Below, one piece after another: positions 8,846-16,809 of a stretch of DNA of 64,000 bases. How positions within the stretch are numbered: the stretch's first letter is position 1; the number at the start of each line of letters is the position of its first letter. Position numbers and translations under genes: made by a program. Origin of the DNA: Hahella sp. HNIBRBA332 (GTDB lineage: Bacteria > Pseudomonadota > Gammaproteobacteria > Pseudomonadales > Oleiphilaceae); the NCBI RefSeq assembly GCF_030719035.1, contig NZ_CP132203.1, positions 5,102,501 through 5,166,500 on the forward strand, in the 5' to 3' direction. Under the pieces are notes generated by a model. It was given only the letters and a program-made list of their open reading frames with translations. It had not been told where the DNA came from and made no database searches.

Positions 8846-10438
8846 ATGAGTTTTAAATCTCGCACAGGGAAAATATTTTCCGCCTTAACGCTGACACTTT
8901 CTCTGCTGGGAGCGCCCATCGCCCTAGCTGACACGACACTAAGAATCGGCAACCAGGGTGAGCCGGCGTCACTGGACCCTCATTTCCTCAGCGGTGACTG
9001 GGAGAACCGCATCGCTGGGGATCTTTTTATGGGCCTGACGACTGAAGACCCTGAAGGCAACGCTATCCCCGGCGCCGCAGAGAGCTGGACCGTTAGCGAC
9101 GACGGACTGGTTTACACATTTAAAATCCGCGACCACAAATGGAGCGATGGCCAACCTGTCACGGCGAAGGATTTCGAATACGCCATGCGCCGCATCCTGC
9201 TGCCGGAAACGGCGGCGGAATACGCATCATTGCTTTACATCATCAAAAATGGCGAAGAGCTGAACACCGGCAAGGCCAAACCGGAAGATCTGGGCGTGCG
9301 CGCACTTGACGACAAAACCCTGGAAATCACCCTGAAAGGGCCTGCGCCATTCCTGATCAGCATGCTGACCCACTACACCGCTTTCCCTGTGCCCATGCAT
9401 ATCGTTGAGAAATACGGTAAGGACTGGACCAAGAAAGAGCATATCGCCACCAACGGTCCTTACAAGCTGGTGGAATGGCTGCCTAACACCCACGTCAAAG
9501 TCACCAAGAACGAACTGTTCTGGGACGCGGCGAACGTCAAAATCGACAACGTTATCTTCTATCCGCAGGAAGACGCAGCGGCGCTGATCAAGCGCATGCG
9601 CGCAGGCGAAATCGACTGCATCTACAAGTTCCCCTCCGGCCAGATCGACTGGTTGCGTCAAAACATGCCAGAGGAAACCAAAATCGCGCCTTACCTCGGC
9701 ACTTACTACTATCCGATCAACACCAAGCGCGCGCCCTTCACTGACAAGCGCATCCGTCAGGCCCTGTCCATGGCCATCGACCGTGAAATCATCATGGACA
9801 AAGTGCTGAAAACCGGCGAACTGCCGGCTTACAGCATGGTTCCCCCAGGCACCAGTAACTACAAAGAGCCTTCTTACGTCACCTGGAAAAGCATGCCGAT
9901 GGCTGATCGCATCGCCAAAGCCAAAGAGCTGATGCAAGAGGCGGGGTACGGCGACGACAAACATCTGAAAGTGCAACTGCGCTACAACACTGACGACAAC
10001 CACAAGCGTATCGCTATCGCGGTGGCGCAAATGTGGAAAAAAATCGGTGTTGAAACTGAACTGTTCAACAGCGAAGTTAAAGTTCACTATGCTGAACTGA
10101 AGCAAGGCAATTTCGAAGTCGCTCGCGCCGGCTGGGTGGCTGACTACAACGATCCGCAGAACTTCCTGTTCCTGCTGGAGAGCTCTTCCAAGTCGCTCAA
10201 CTACGGCAACTACGACAATCCTGAGTACGATAAGTTGATGGAAGCCGCTTATCTGGAGTCTGACCTGAAGAAACGCGCGCAGATCATGGGCAAAGCGGAA
10301 GCAATCGCCATGGAAGACGCGCCAATCATTCCTATCTACTACTACGTTTCCAAAAACCTGGTCTCCACCAAGATCAAAGGCTGGAAAGACGCTATCAACG
10401 ATACGCACCGCACTCGCTGGTTAAGTATCGAGAAATAA
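8846..10438 (+). CDS. oppA: Oligopeptide ABC transporter, periplasmic binding protein
   Basis: A 530-residue SBP family 5 protein with signal peptide (MSFKSRTGKIFSALTLTLSL, cleavage near ALA-DTT). Mature motifs are typical of OppA: RIGNQGEPASLDPH, GLTTEDPEGNAIPGAAESWT, YTFKIRDHKWSDGQPVTAKD, NGPYKLVEW, and AGWVADYNDPQNFL near the end. The ATG at 8846 follows GAGAGGA; an in-frame ATG at 8792 would bury the signal peptide. It is the first gene of oppABCDF and delivers peptides to the OppBC channel. A hairpin follows before oppB, which commonly lets the binding protein be made in excess. Confidence 0.95.
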   Translation: MSFKSRTGKIFSALTLTLSLLGAPIALADTTLRIGNQGEPASLDPHFLSGDWENRIAGDLFMGLTTEDPEGNAIPGAAESWTVSDDGLVYTFKIRDHKWSDGQPVTAKDFEYAMRRILLPETAAEYASLLYIIKNGEELNTGKAKPEDLGVRALDDKTLEITLKGPAPFLISMLTHYTAFPVPMHIVEKYGKDWTKKEHIATNGPYKLVEWLPNTHVKVTKNELFWDAANVKIDNVIFYPQEDAAALIKRMRAGEIDCIYKFPSGQIDWLRQNMPEETKIAPYLGTYYYPINTKRAPFTDKRIRQALSMAIDREIIMDKVLKTGELPAYSMVPPGTSNYKEPSYVTWKSMPMADRIAKAKELMQEAGYGDDKHLKVQLRYNTDDNHKRIAIAVAQMWKKIGVETELFNSEVKVHYAELKQGNFEVARAGWVADYNDPQNFLFLLESSSKSLNYGNYDNPEYDKLMEAAYLESDLKKRAQIMGKAEAIAMEDAPIIPIYYYVSKNLVSTKIKGWKDAINDTHRTRWLSIEK

Positions 10439-10453
10439 TCGCTAAACCTTTTC

Positions 10454-10483
10454 GCGGAGGCGCCCTTACGGGGGGGCCTCCGC
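10454..10483 (+). terminator. Hairpin between oppA and oppB
   Basis: GCGGAGGC (10454-10461) pairs with GCCTCCGC (10476-10483), extendable inward with CCC/GGG. No T tract follows, so it is better read as an mRNA-stabilising or partial termination hairpin than a full terminator. Confidence 0.6.
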
Positions 10484-10506
10484 TCAGCCTATTCTGCGTA
10501 ACCGTT

Positions 10507-11433
10507 ATGTTGAACTATTTCATTCGGCGGGTGTTGGCGTCTATTCCAACCCTGCTCATCGTTATTACTATCGCTTTTTTCATGATGCGGATCGCACCCG
10601 GCGGTCCCTGGGATAAGGAACGTTCGCTGCCGCCTGAGATCGAGGCGAACATTATGAAAGCCTACGACATGGACAAGCCTCTGGTGGAGCAATATTTCAT
10701 CTACCTCGGCAAGATCCTGGTGGGCGACTTCGGCCCTTCATACAAGTTTCGCGACTTCAGCGTCACCGACCTGCTCATGGGAGGCTTCCCGGCAAGCCTG
10801 CAGATAGGCGGCATGGCGATTGTCCTCGCGGTCATATTCGGCACGCTATTTGGAGCGATGGCCGCCTTGCGCAAAAACAGCGCAGCCGATTACTCAGTGA
10901 TGACCATGGCCATGACCGGCATCGCCATTCCCAACTTCGTCATGGCGCCGGTGCTGACTCTGATTTTCGGCGTTTATCTGTCCTGGTTGCCCGTCGCGGG
11001 CTGGGGCGACGGTTCATTCCAATACAAAGTTCTGCCAGTGCTCGCCCTGGCGTTGCCGCAGATCGCTTATATCGCACGGCTGACCCGCGGCAGCATGATT
11101 GAAGTCCTGCATTCCAACTATATTCGCACCGCCCGCGCCAAAGGTCTGCGCGAGCGCCTGGTGCTGCTGCGCCATGCTCTGAAAGGCGCCATGTTGCCCG
11201 TAGTTTCTTACCTTGGTCCCGCCACCGCCGCCGTCATCACCGGTTCAGTCGTTATCGAAACGATTTTCGATATTCCCGGCATCGGTCGTTACTTCATCCA
11301 AGGCGCCCTTAACCGGGACTATCCCCTGGTAATGGGAACCGTCATTTTCTACGGCGTGCTCATTATCGTTCTGAACCTCATTGTCGACATGCTGTATGGC
11401 CTGCTCGACCCTAAAGTCCGTCTTCACGACTGA
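10507..11433 (+). CDS. oppB: Oligopeptide ABC transporter permease OppB
   Basis: A 308-residue inner-membrane permease with about six transmembrane segments, beginning MLNYFIRRVLASIPTLLIVI. The EAA loop that contacts the ATPase is seen at YIRTARAKGLRERLVLLRHAL, followed by the DIPGIGRYFIQGALNRDYP end segment typical of DppB/OppB. There is no convincing ribosome site before the ATG. It pairs with OppC to form the channel. Confidence 0.95.
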   Translation: MLNYFIRRVLASIPTLLIVITIAFFMMRIAPGGPWDKERSLPPEIEANIMKAYDMDKPLVEQYFIYLGKILVGDFGPSYKFRDFSVTDLLMGGFPASLQIGGMAIVLAVIFGTLFGAMAALRKNSAADYSVMTMAMTGIAIPNFVMAPVLTLIFGVYLSWLPVAGWGDGSFQYKVLPVLALALPQIAYIARLTRGSMIEVLHSNYIRTARAKGLRERLVLLRHALKGAMLPVVSYLGPATAAVITGSVVIETIFDIPGIGRYFIQGALNRDYPLVMGTVIFYGVLIIVLNLIVDMLYGLLDPKVRLHD

Positions 11434-11445
11434 TGGGAGGCGCAG

Positions 11446-12375
11446 ATGAATCAATCCCAGGACCAAGCAATGTACAGTCAGAAAAGTAAACTCGCCGCCA
11501 TGATGCCCGACGTGGAAAACACCATAGAAGGGCGCAGTCTGTGGCAGGACGCCAGACGCCGATTGTTCCAGAACAAGGCGGCGGTAGTGTCCATGGTGAT
11601 ACTCGCCATCATCGCGCTCATGGCTATCTTCGCGCCTTTCCTGAGCCCGCACCCACTCGATGAAATCTATTGGGATCGCATTCAGGCCGCTCCGGATTAC
11701 GCTAACGCGCACTGGTTCGGCACAGACAGCAGCGGGCGCGACCTGTTTATCCGCGTGCTCTACGGCGCCCGCGTGTCTTTGATGGTGGGTATTCTCGCCA
11801 CCGGCGTGAGCCTGATTATTGGCGTCACCTATGGCGCTATTTCCGGCTATTTTGGGGGCAAGGTGGATAACCTGATGATGCGTTTCGTCGACATCATGTA
11901 TTCCCTGCCGTTCATGTTCTTCGTCATCCTGTTGATGGTGGTGTTCGGCCGTAACATATTCCTTATCTTCGTCGCCCTGGGTGCGGTGGAATGGCTGACC
12001 ATGGCGCGTATCGTGCGCGGCCAGACGCTGTCCATCAAGCGCAAGGAATACGTCGAGGCGGCGCATGCAGGCGGCGTCAGCAATCTGAAGATTATCTTCC
12101 GTCATATCATTCCGAATGTGCTGGGCCCGGTGATCGTCTACGTCACCCTGACAGTGCCCCAGGTCATTCTGACCGAGAGTTTCCTGTCGTTCCTGGGCTT
12201 AGGGGTGCAAGAGCCGCTGACCAGCTGGGGCGTACTGATTTCCGAAGGCGCCAAGCTGATGGAAATGGCTCCCTGGATGCTGATTTACCCGGCTATTTTC
12301 CTGGCCACCACCCTGTTTTGCTTCAACTTCATCGGCGACGGGCTGCGTGACGCGCTCGATCCCAAAGACAGATAA
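11446..12375 (+). CDS. oppC: Oligopeptide ABC transporter permease OppC
   Basis: A 309-residue inner-membrane permease with the N-terminal OppC domain (LFQNKAAVVSMVILAIIALM) and the signature GTDSSGRDLFIRVLYGARVS. The EAA loop reads KEYVEAAHAGGVSNLKIIFR and HIIPN follows. The ATG at 11446 is preceded by GGGAGG. It lies 12 bases after oppB. Confidence 0.95.
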   Translation: MNQSQDQAMYSQKSKLAAMMPDVENTIEGRSLWQDARRRLFQNKAAVVSMVILAIIALMAIFAPFLSPHPLDEIYWDRIQAAPDYANAHWFGTDSSGRDLFIRVLYGARVSLMVGILATGVSLIIGVTYGAISGYFGGKVDNLMMRFVDIMYSLPFMFFVILLMVVFGRNIFLIFVALGAVEWLTMARIVRGQTLSIKRKEYVEAAHAGGVSNLKIIFRHIIPNVLGPVIVYVTLTVPQVILTESFLSFLGLGVQEPLTSWGVLISEGAKLMEMAPWMLIYPAIFLATTLFCFNFIGDGLRDALDPKDR

Positions 12376-12392
12376 CGGCGGAGATTTTCATC

Positions 12393-13361
12393 ATGCAACC
12401 CTTATTGGAAGTAAGCCACCTGGAAACCACATTCAGCACCCCTGACGGGAAGGTGAATGCGGTTAACGACGTGAGCTTTCAGCTGTTTCCCGGGGAAAGT
12501 CTGGGCATCGTGGGTGAATCCGGTTCCGGTAAAACCCAGGTGTTCATGTCGATCATGGGACTGCTGGCGGACAACGGTAAGTCCACCGGCAGCGTGCTTT
12601 TCAAGGGAGAGGAAATTCTCGGCCTGCCTAAAGAAAAGCTGAATAAAGTGCGCGGTAGCGATATGTCGCTGATTTTTCAGGACCCGATGACGTCACTGAA
12701 TCCGTTCCTGAAAGTCTCCAAACAATTGACTGAAGTACTGGTGGAGCACACTGGCGTCTCCATGCAGGAAGCGCGCGCCCGTTGTATCGAGATGCTCAGC
12801 AAAGTGGGCATCCCCGAACCGACCAAACGCTTCGATATGTATCCCCATGAGTTCTCCGGCGGTATGCGTCAGCGTGTGATGATCGCCATGGCCCTGTTGT
12901 GTCAGCCGGACCTGCTGATCGCCGACGAGCCCACCACAGCATTGGATGTGACCATTCAGGCGCAAATTCTCAAGCTGATGGCGGAGCTGAAGCGTGAAAT
13001 GAATACTGCGATCATCATGATCACGCATGACCTGGGCGTGGTGGCGGGGCTTTGCGATCGCGTGCTGGTGATGTATGGAGGACGGATCGTGGAGTCAGGC
13101 ACCGTTCGGGAGATTTTCTATAATCCCAAACACCCTTACACCATGGGTCTATTGGCCTCCATGCCGCGCCTGGATGGCGCCGGACACAGCTCTTTGCAGG
13201 CGATCCCCGGGCAGCCGCCCAACCTGCAAAATCTACCTCAGGGATGCTCCTTCCATCCCCGTTGTCCGTACGCCCAAGACCGCTGCAAGCTGGATCATCC
13301 GCCGCTGCGTAATGTCGGCGAGAACCGTTTGAGCGCCTGCATTCTGGAGACTCACCCATGA
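12393..13361 (+). CDS. oppD: Oligopeptide ABC transporter ATPase OppD
   Basis: A 322-residue ATPase with Walker A GESGSGKT, Q-loop IFQDPMTSLNP, signature SGGMRQRVMIAMAL, Walker B LLIADEPTTALD and H-loop MITHDLGVV. The C-terminal oligopeptide-transporter extension includes a four-cysteine cluster (GCSFHPRCPYAQDRC ... CILE) of the sort that holds an iron-sulfur cluster in some OppD/DppD proteins. The stop overlaps oppF by four bases. Confidence 0.95.
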   Translation: MQPLLEVSHLETTFSTPDGKVNAVNDVSFQLFPGESLGIVGESGSGKTQVFMSIMGLLADNGKSTGSVLFKGEEILGLPKEKLNKVRGSDMSLIFQDPMTSLNPFLKVSKQLTEVLVEHTGVSMQEARARCIEMLSKVGIPEPTKRFDMYPHEFSGGMRQRVMIAMALLCQPDLLIADEPTTALDVTIQAQILKLMAELKREMNTAIIMITHDLGVVAGLCDRVLVMYGGRIVESGTVREIFYNPKHPYTMGLLASMPRLDGAGHSSLQAIPGQPPNLQNLPQGCSFHPRCPYAQDRCKLDHPPLRNVGENRLSACILETHP

Positions 13362-14401
13362 CCCAAGCCAACGCAATTGAACAAAGCGCGGGAAATAACG
13401 CCATTCCCACAGGAAAACCCATACTGACCGTCAACGATCTGAAAGTGCACTTCCCTCTCGGCAGTGACAGCTTTTTCAAGAAAAACGATCGCTTTGTAAA
13501 AGCCGTCGACGGCGTCTCCTTTGAAGTGCGCGAAGGCGAAACTCTGGGCATCGTCGGCGAATCCGGCTGCGGCAAGTCCACACTGGGCCGCGCCGTATTG
13601 CAGTTGATCTCGCCCACCGACGGCAAGGTGGTCTGGCTGGGCCAGGACATCGCGGGACTGGATAGCAAAACCATGCGCCCCTATCGCAAGTCCATGCAGA
13701 TCATTTTCCAGGATCCGCTGGCCAGCCTTAATCCGCGCCGCACTATCGGCGATATCATCGCCGAACCGCTGATGACGTTCTATCCAGAACTCAGTAAGCA
13801 GCAGCGTCGCGACAAAGTCAAAGCGATGATGGACAAAGTGGGTCTGCTGCCGCAGATGATCAACCGCTATCCGCACGAGTTTTCCGGCGGCCAATGTCAG
13901 CGTATCGGCATTGCCCGGGCGATGATTCTGCAGCCCAAGCTGATTGTCTGCGATGAGCCGGTTTCGGCGCTGGACGTCTCCATCCAGGCGCAGATCATCA
14001 ACCTGCTGACGGAACTGCAAAAAGAATTCGGCATGTCGCTGCTGTTTATCAGCCACGACCTGTCGGTGGTTCGCCACGTGAGCCATCGGGTGATGGTGCT
14101 GTATCTGGGCAAGGTGATGGAGCTTGCGGACAAGGATTCCATTTATCGGGAGCCCAAGCACCCCTACACCAAGGCCCTGATTTCCGCCGTGCCGATTCCT
14201 GACCCGGATATCGAGCGCCAGAAAGAACAGATCGTTTTGAAGGGCGACCTGCCTTCGCCGATCAATCCCCCCAGCGGCTGCGTCTTCCGCACTCGCTGCA
14301 ACTACGCAGAAAGCCGCTGCGCGGAGAAGATCCCCGCGCTGGAGTACGCCGGCGCTGACCATCAGGTCTCGTGCCTGAAATGGAAGGAAATAACCGACTA
14401 A
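13358..14401 (+). CDS. oppF: Oligopeptide ABC transporter ATPase OppF
   Basis: A 347-residue ATPase partner of OppD, coupled to it by an ATGA overlap. Walker A is GESGCGKST, Q-loop IFQDPLASLNP, signature SGGQCQRIGIARAM, Walker B LIVCDEPVSALD, H-loop FISHDLSVV. The C-terminus has the same cysteine-rich family extension (GCVFRTRCNYAESRC). It ends the operon, and a terminator-like hairpin follows about 80 bases on. Confidence 0.95.
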   Translation: MTQANAIEQSAGNNAIPTGKPILTVNDLKVHFPLGSDSFFKKNDRFVKAVDGVSFEVREGETLGIVGESGCGKSTLGRAVLQLISPTDGKVVWLGQDIAGLDSKTMRPYRKSMQIIFQDPLASLNPRRTIGDIIAEPLMTFYPELSKQQRRDKVKAMMDKVGLLPQMINRYPHEFSGGQCQRIGIARAMILQPKLIVCDEPVSALDVSIQAQIINLLTELQKEFGMSLLFISHDLSVVRHVSHRVMVLYLGKVMELADKDSIYREPKHPYTKALISAVPIPDPDIERQKEQIVLKGDLPSPINPPSGCVFRTRCNYAESRCAEKIPALEYAGADHQVSCLKWKEITD

Positions 14402-14480
14402 ATACGCGATCCCCGCTTCCACTTACCCAAGCGGAACCGGGGCTTCCATCAAGTTCTGCAGCAAAAGTTTATTCCACTCT

Positions 14481-14516
14481 CGCCGGCGTCGCAGTTTGAC
14501 TGCCGGCTCTTTTTTG
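14481..14516 (+). terminator. Probable terminator of the opp operon
   Basis: GCAGT-TTG-ACTGC forms an inner stem and GCCGG/CCGGC an outer stem with a four-base bulge on the 5' side; TCTTTTTT follows. It lies about 80 bases past the oppF stop. Confidence 0.65.
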
Positions 14517-14637
14517 CATGTTGCTTAAAGCCTGGCTTGTCTTGACTTCCCATAGGACACTTCACAAAAAAGCTTATACCGCCCTTTGGTTAAGAACAGC
14601 GCTGACAGCGGTACAAGTGTTCCACTCTCATCATTTG

Positions 14638-14664
14638 CAGGGTATTATGCCCTGCCCTTTTTTT
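14638..14664 (+). terminator. Intrinsic-terminator hairpin just ahead of the beta-barrel gene
   Basis: CAGGGTA-TTA-TGCCCTG followed by CCCTTTTTTT is a textbook terminator shape. It lies only about 30 bases upstream of the GTG at 14693, so it either ends leftover opp transcription or acts as an attenuator for the next gene. Confidence 0.6.
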
Positions 14665-14692
14665 AGTTTGACTATTCACAAGGACTAACTTA

Positions 14693-15409
14693 GTGAACGC
14701 AGTATTCAAGTTCATTTCTCTAGCTATTTTTCCTGTTTGCACTTTTGCTGCTGAAGGCGGCGTCGCTAACACCAACTTCGAAGCAGGCATCGATTACTCC
14801 CAATCTCGAGACTCTGAAAATTATTCATTAGGGGGTAGCGTCACTCTACCGGTATATAGTTTTGTGGGCGCTAGCCTCAACGCAAGCGCCAATCATCAGG
14901 ACGGTAAAGACGACCAAATTGATTCCGACAGCCATGGTCTCGGCGGAAATTTATTTCTGCGAGATTTCAATATAGGCAAAATCGGCTTGGGCTACAGTTA
15001 CAGCAAAACGTCATTCGACTTACCTAGCTGGCTTAGCCCATACGTCGATGATGACTCGGAATCGGATCATTATCGTATATTTGGGCAATACTACCTTGGC
15101 GACTTTACCTTATCCGCAATTCGCTATGTTTCAGAGGCTAAGGGAGCGGATGAGCGCTTCAATGGGCTTGCACTTAGCGCAGCGTGGTACGCAACTGAAA
15201 ACGTACGTACATCGCTTCATGCTTCCGCCATGGATTCAAAAGACAACTATGGTATTACCGTCGAGTACCAGCCAGAGTTATTTCAGAACACAGCAAGCGT
15301 AGACTTTTCCTACGCCGATGGTAGAAATGATGACACCTTTTCTGTGGGCTTCAATTACTTCTTCGGAACCAAAGTCAGTCTGAAAGACAGAGACCGTAAG
15401 TACCGTTAA
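14693..15409 (+). CDS. Putative outer-membrane beta-barrel protein
   Basis: A 238-residue exported protein (signal peptide MNAVFKFISLAIFPVCTFAA). The mature chain is a run of alternating amphipathic strands with aromatic ends (for example SLGGSVTLPVYSFVGASLN, KIGLGYSYSKTSF, HYRIFGQYYLG, DTFSVGFNYFFG), which suits an 8-12-stranded barrel. The C-terminus is KDRDRKYR rather than a terminal Phe, so the last strand is internal. The start codon is GTG after AAGGACTAACTTA. The family is not recognised. It is convergent with the two-component genes. Confidence 0.65.
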   Translation: MNAVFKFISLAIFPVCTFAAEGGVANTNFEAGIDYSQSRDSENYSLGGSVTLPVYSFVGASLNASANHQDGKDDQIDSDSHGLGGNLFLRDFNIGKIGLGYSYSKTSFDLPSWLSPYVDDDSESDHYRIFGQYYLGDFTLSAIRYVSEAKGADERFNGLALSAAWYATENVRTSLHASAMDSKDNYGITVEYQPELFQNTASVDFSYADGRNDDTFSVGFNYFFGTKVSLKDRDRKYR

Positions 15410-15415
15410 GCCTTT

Positions 15416-15447
15416 GAGCTGGACGTCGCCTCCGCAACGTCCAGCTC
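15416..15447. terminator. Shared bidirectional terminator hairpin
   Basis: GAGCTGGACGT (15416-15426) and ACGTCCAGCTC (15437-15447) form a perfect 11-bp stem with a 10-nt loop, exactly between two convergent genes. T-rich flanks are weak on both sides. Confidence 0.65.
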
Positions 15448-16809
15448 TCATCCCCCCACTCCATATCGCGCCATTTTCTTCAGCAAGCCCTGTCTAGTAA
15501 GACCTAATTGTGCGGCGGCCCGGGTTTTGTTGCCTTGTTGTTCGCTCAGGGCCTGCTGGATCAGGTGGATCTCCAGTGAGCTGACTTGTTCATCCAGCGT
15601 ATCGCCTTTTATCTGCGCGACCGGGGCGGAGGCGGTTCCGCTGATCAGGTTGACTTCCTGCATGGTCAGCACGTCTCCCATGCAAATAGCGGCGGCGCTT
15701 TCCAAGGTGTTCTTCAGCTCCCGAACATTGCCGGGCCAGGGTTGCGCGCCGAACCAGCGCATGGTTTCGCTATCCACTTGCAATTCGCGCCCGCTCTTAC
15801 GCGCCATGCCCTGCAGAAAGTGTCGCACCAGCAAAGGAATGTCCGAGCGCCGCTCCTGCAGTGGCGGCGTCATCAGCGTGAGGCCCTTGATGCGATAGTA
15901 CAGATCGTCACGGAAGCCGCCCTCCTCCACCGCTTTGGGCAGGTTTCGGTTAGTGGCGCTGACCAGACGCACGTCGATATGCTCCACTTCCCGGCTGCCT
16001 ACCGGGTAGTAACATCCCTCCTGCAGCACCCGTAGCAGCTTCACCTGCATGGGCAGAGGCATTTCCCCAATTTCATCTAGAAACAGAGTGCCTTTATCCG
16101 CCAGGAACAGCAGTCCTTTACGGTCTTTATCCGCGCCGGTGAACGCGCCTTTTTTATAACCGAACAGCTCGCTTTCCAACAGCTCCCCCGGAATCGCGCC
16201 GCAGTGAACGGAAATAAAAGCTTCCGCCGCGCGCTGACTGAGACGGTGCAGCGCTTGAGCGATGACTTCTTTACCTGTGCCGCTAGGGCCCTGGATCAAT
16301 ACCGGTACGTCAGTGGGAGCAATGCGTCGAATCAATTCGCGCAGAGAGTCCATGCTGGCGCTGGCGCCGATCAGGCCCAAATCATCGGATTCCGTCGGAC
16401 GCCCCACCACCCGCCGCAGACGCTCCACCTCTTTCGCCAGCCGTCGCCGCTCGATGGCCCGCTGCACCACCACCCGCAGCATATCCGGATCGACAGGCTT
16501 ACCGATAAAGTCCCAAGCGCCCGCCTGCATGGCTTTAATCGCCAGTTCCTTTTCATCATGCCCGGTCAACACCACCACCGGGGTATCCGCATATAAGGCG
16601 ATCAGTTGCAGTCCCTCTTCCGGCAGGAATGTGGGCGGCAACGCCAGATCCTGCAACACCAGATCAAAATCCTGCCCGTTGAACAGGCGTCGCGCCGACT
16701 CCGCATCGCCGCAACTGCTGACCTCATATCCCGCTTGCTCCAGCCATAATGCGCACAGCTCGCAAAATGCGCTTTCATCATCCACTATCAAAATTTTCGC
16801 TGCGCTCAT
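15448..16809 (-). CDS. NtrC-family sigma-54-dependent response regulator
   Basis: A 453-residue activator. Receiver domain: acidic pair D10/D11, phospho-acceptor D54 in LVLQDLALP, K104 in FIGKPV. AAA+ domain: Walker A GPSGTGKE (174-181), sigma-54 contact loop GAFTGA (221-226), Walker B TLFLDEIGEM (241-250), then the arginine-rich sensor region. A Fis-type helix-turn-helix closes the protein (GNKTRAAAQLGLTRQGLLKK). All parts needed for activation of sigma-54 polymerase are intact. It overlaps the upstream histidine kinase gene by four bases (ATGA). The bd-oxidase operon just beyond the kinase has a sigma-54 promoter match and two palindromes, making it the likely target. Confidence 0.95.
   Translation of the reverse strand: MSAAKILIVDDESAFCELCALWLEQAGYEVSSCGDAESARRLFNGQDFDLVLQDLALPPTFLPEEGLQLIALYADTPVVVLTGHDEKELAIKAMQAGAWDFIGKPVDPDMLRVVVQRAIERRRLAKEVERLRRVVGRPTESDDLGLIGASASMDSLRELIRRIAPTDVPVLIQGPSGTGKEVIAQALHRLSQRAAEAFISVHCGAIPGELLESELFGYKKGAFTGADKDRKGLLFLADKGTLFLDEIGEMPLPMQVKLLRVLQEGCYYPVGSREVEHIDVRLVSATNRNLPKAVEEGGFRDDLYYRIKGLTLMTPPLQERRSDIPLLVRHFLQGMARKSGRELQVDSETMRWFGAQPWPGNVRELKNTLESAAAICMGDVLTMQEVNLISGTASAPVAQIKGDTLDEQVSSLEIHLIQQALSEQQGNKTRAAAQLGLTRQGLLKKMARYGVGG

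Noticed and set aside
9227..10408. 393-codon frame antisense to oppA
   Set aside because: Shadow of the oppA codon bias; oppA on the plus strand has all family motifs.
13352..14422. 356-codon frame antisense to oppF
   Set aside because: Shadow frame opposite a complete ABC ATPase with all motifs.
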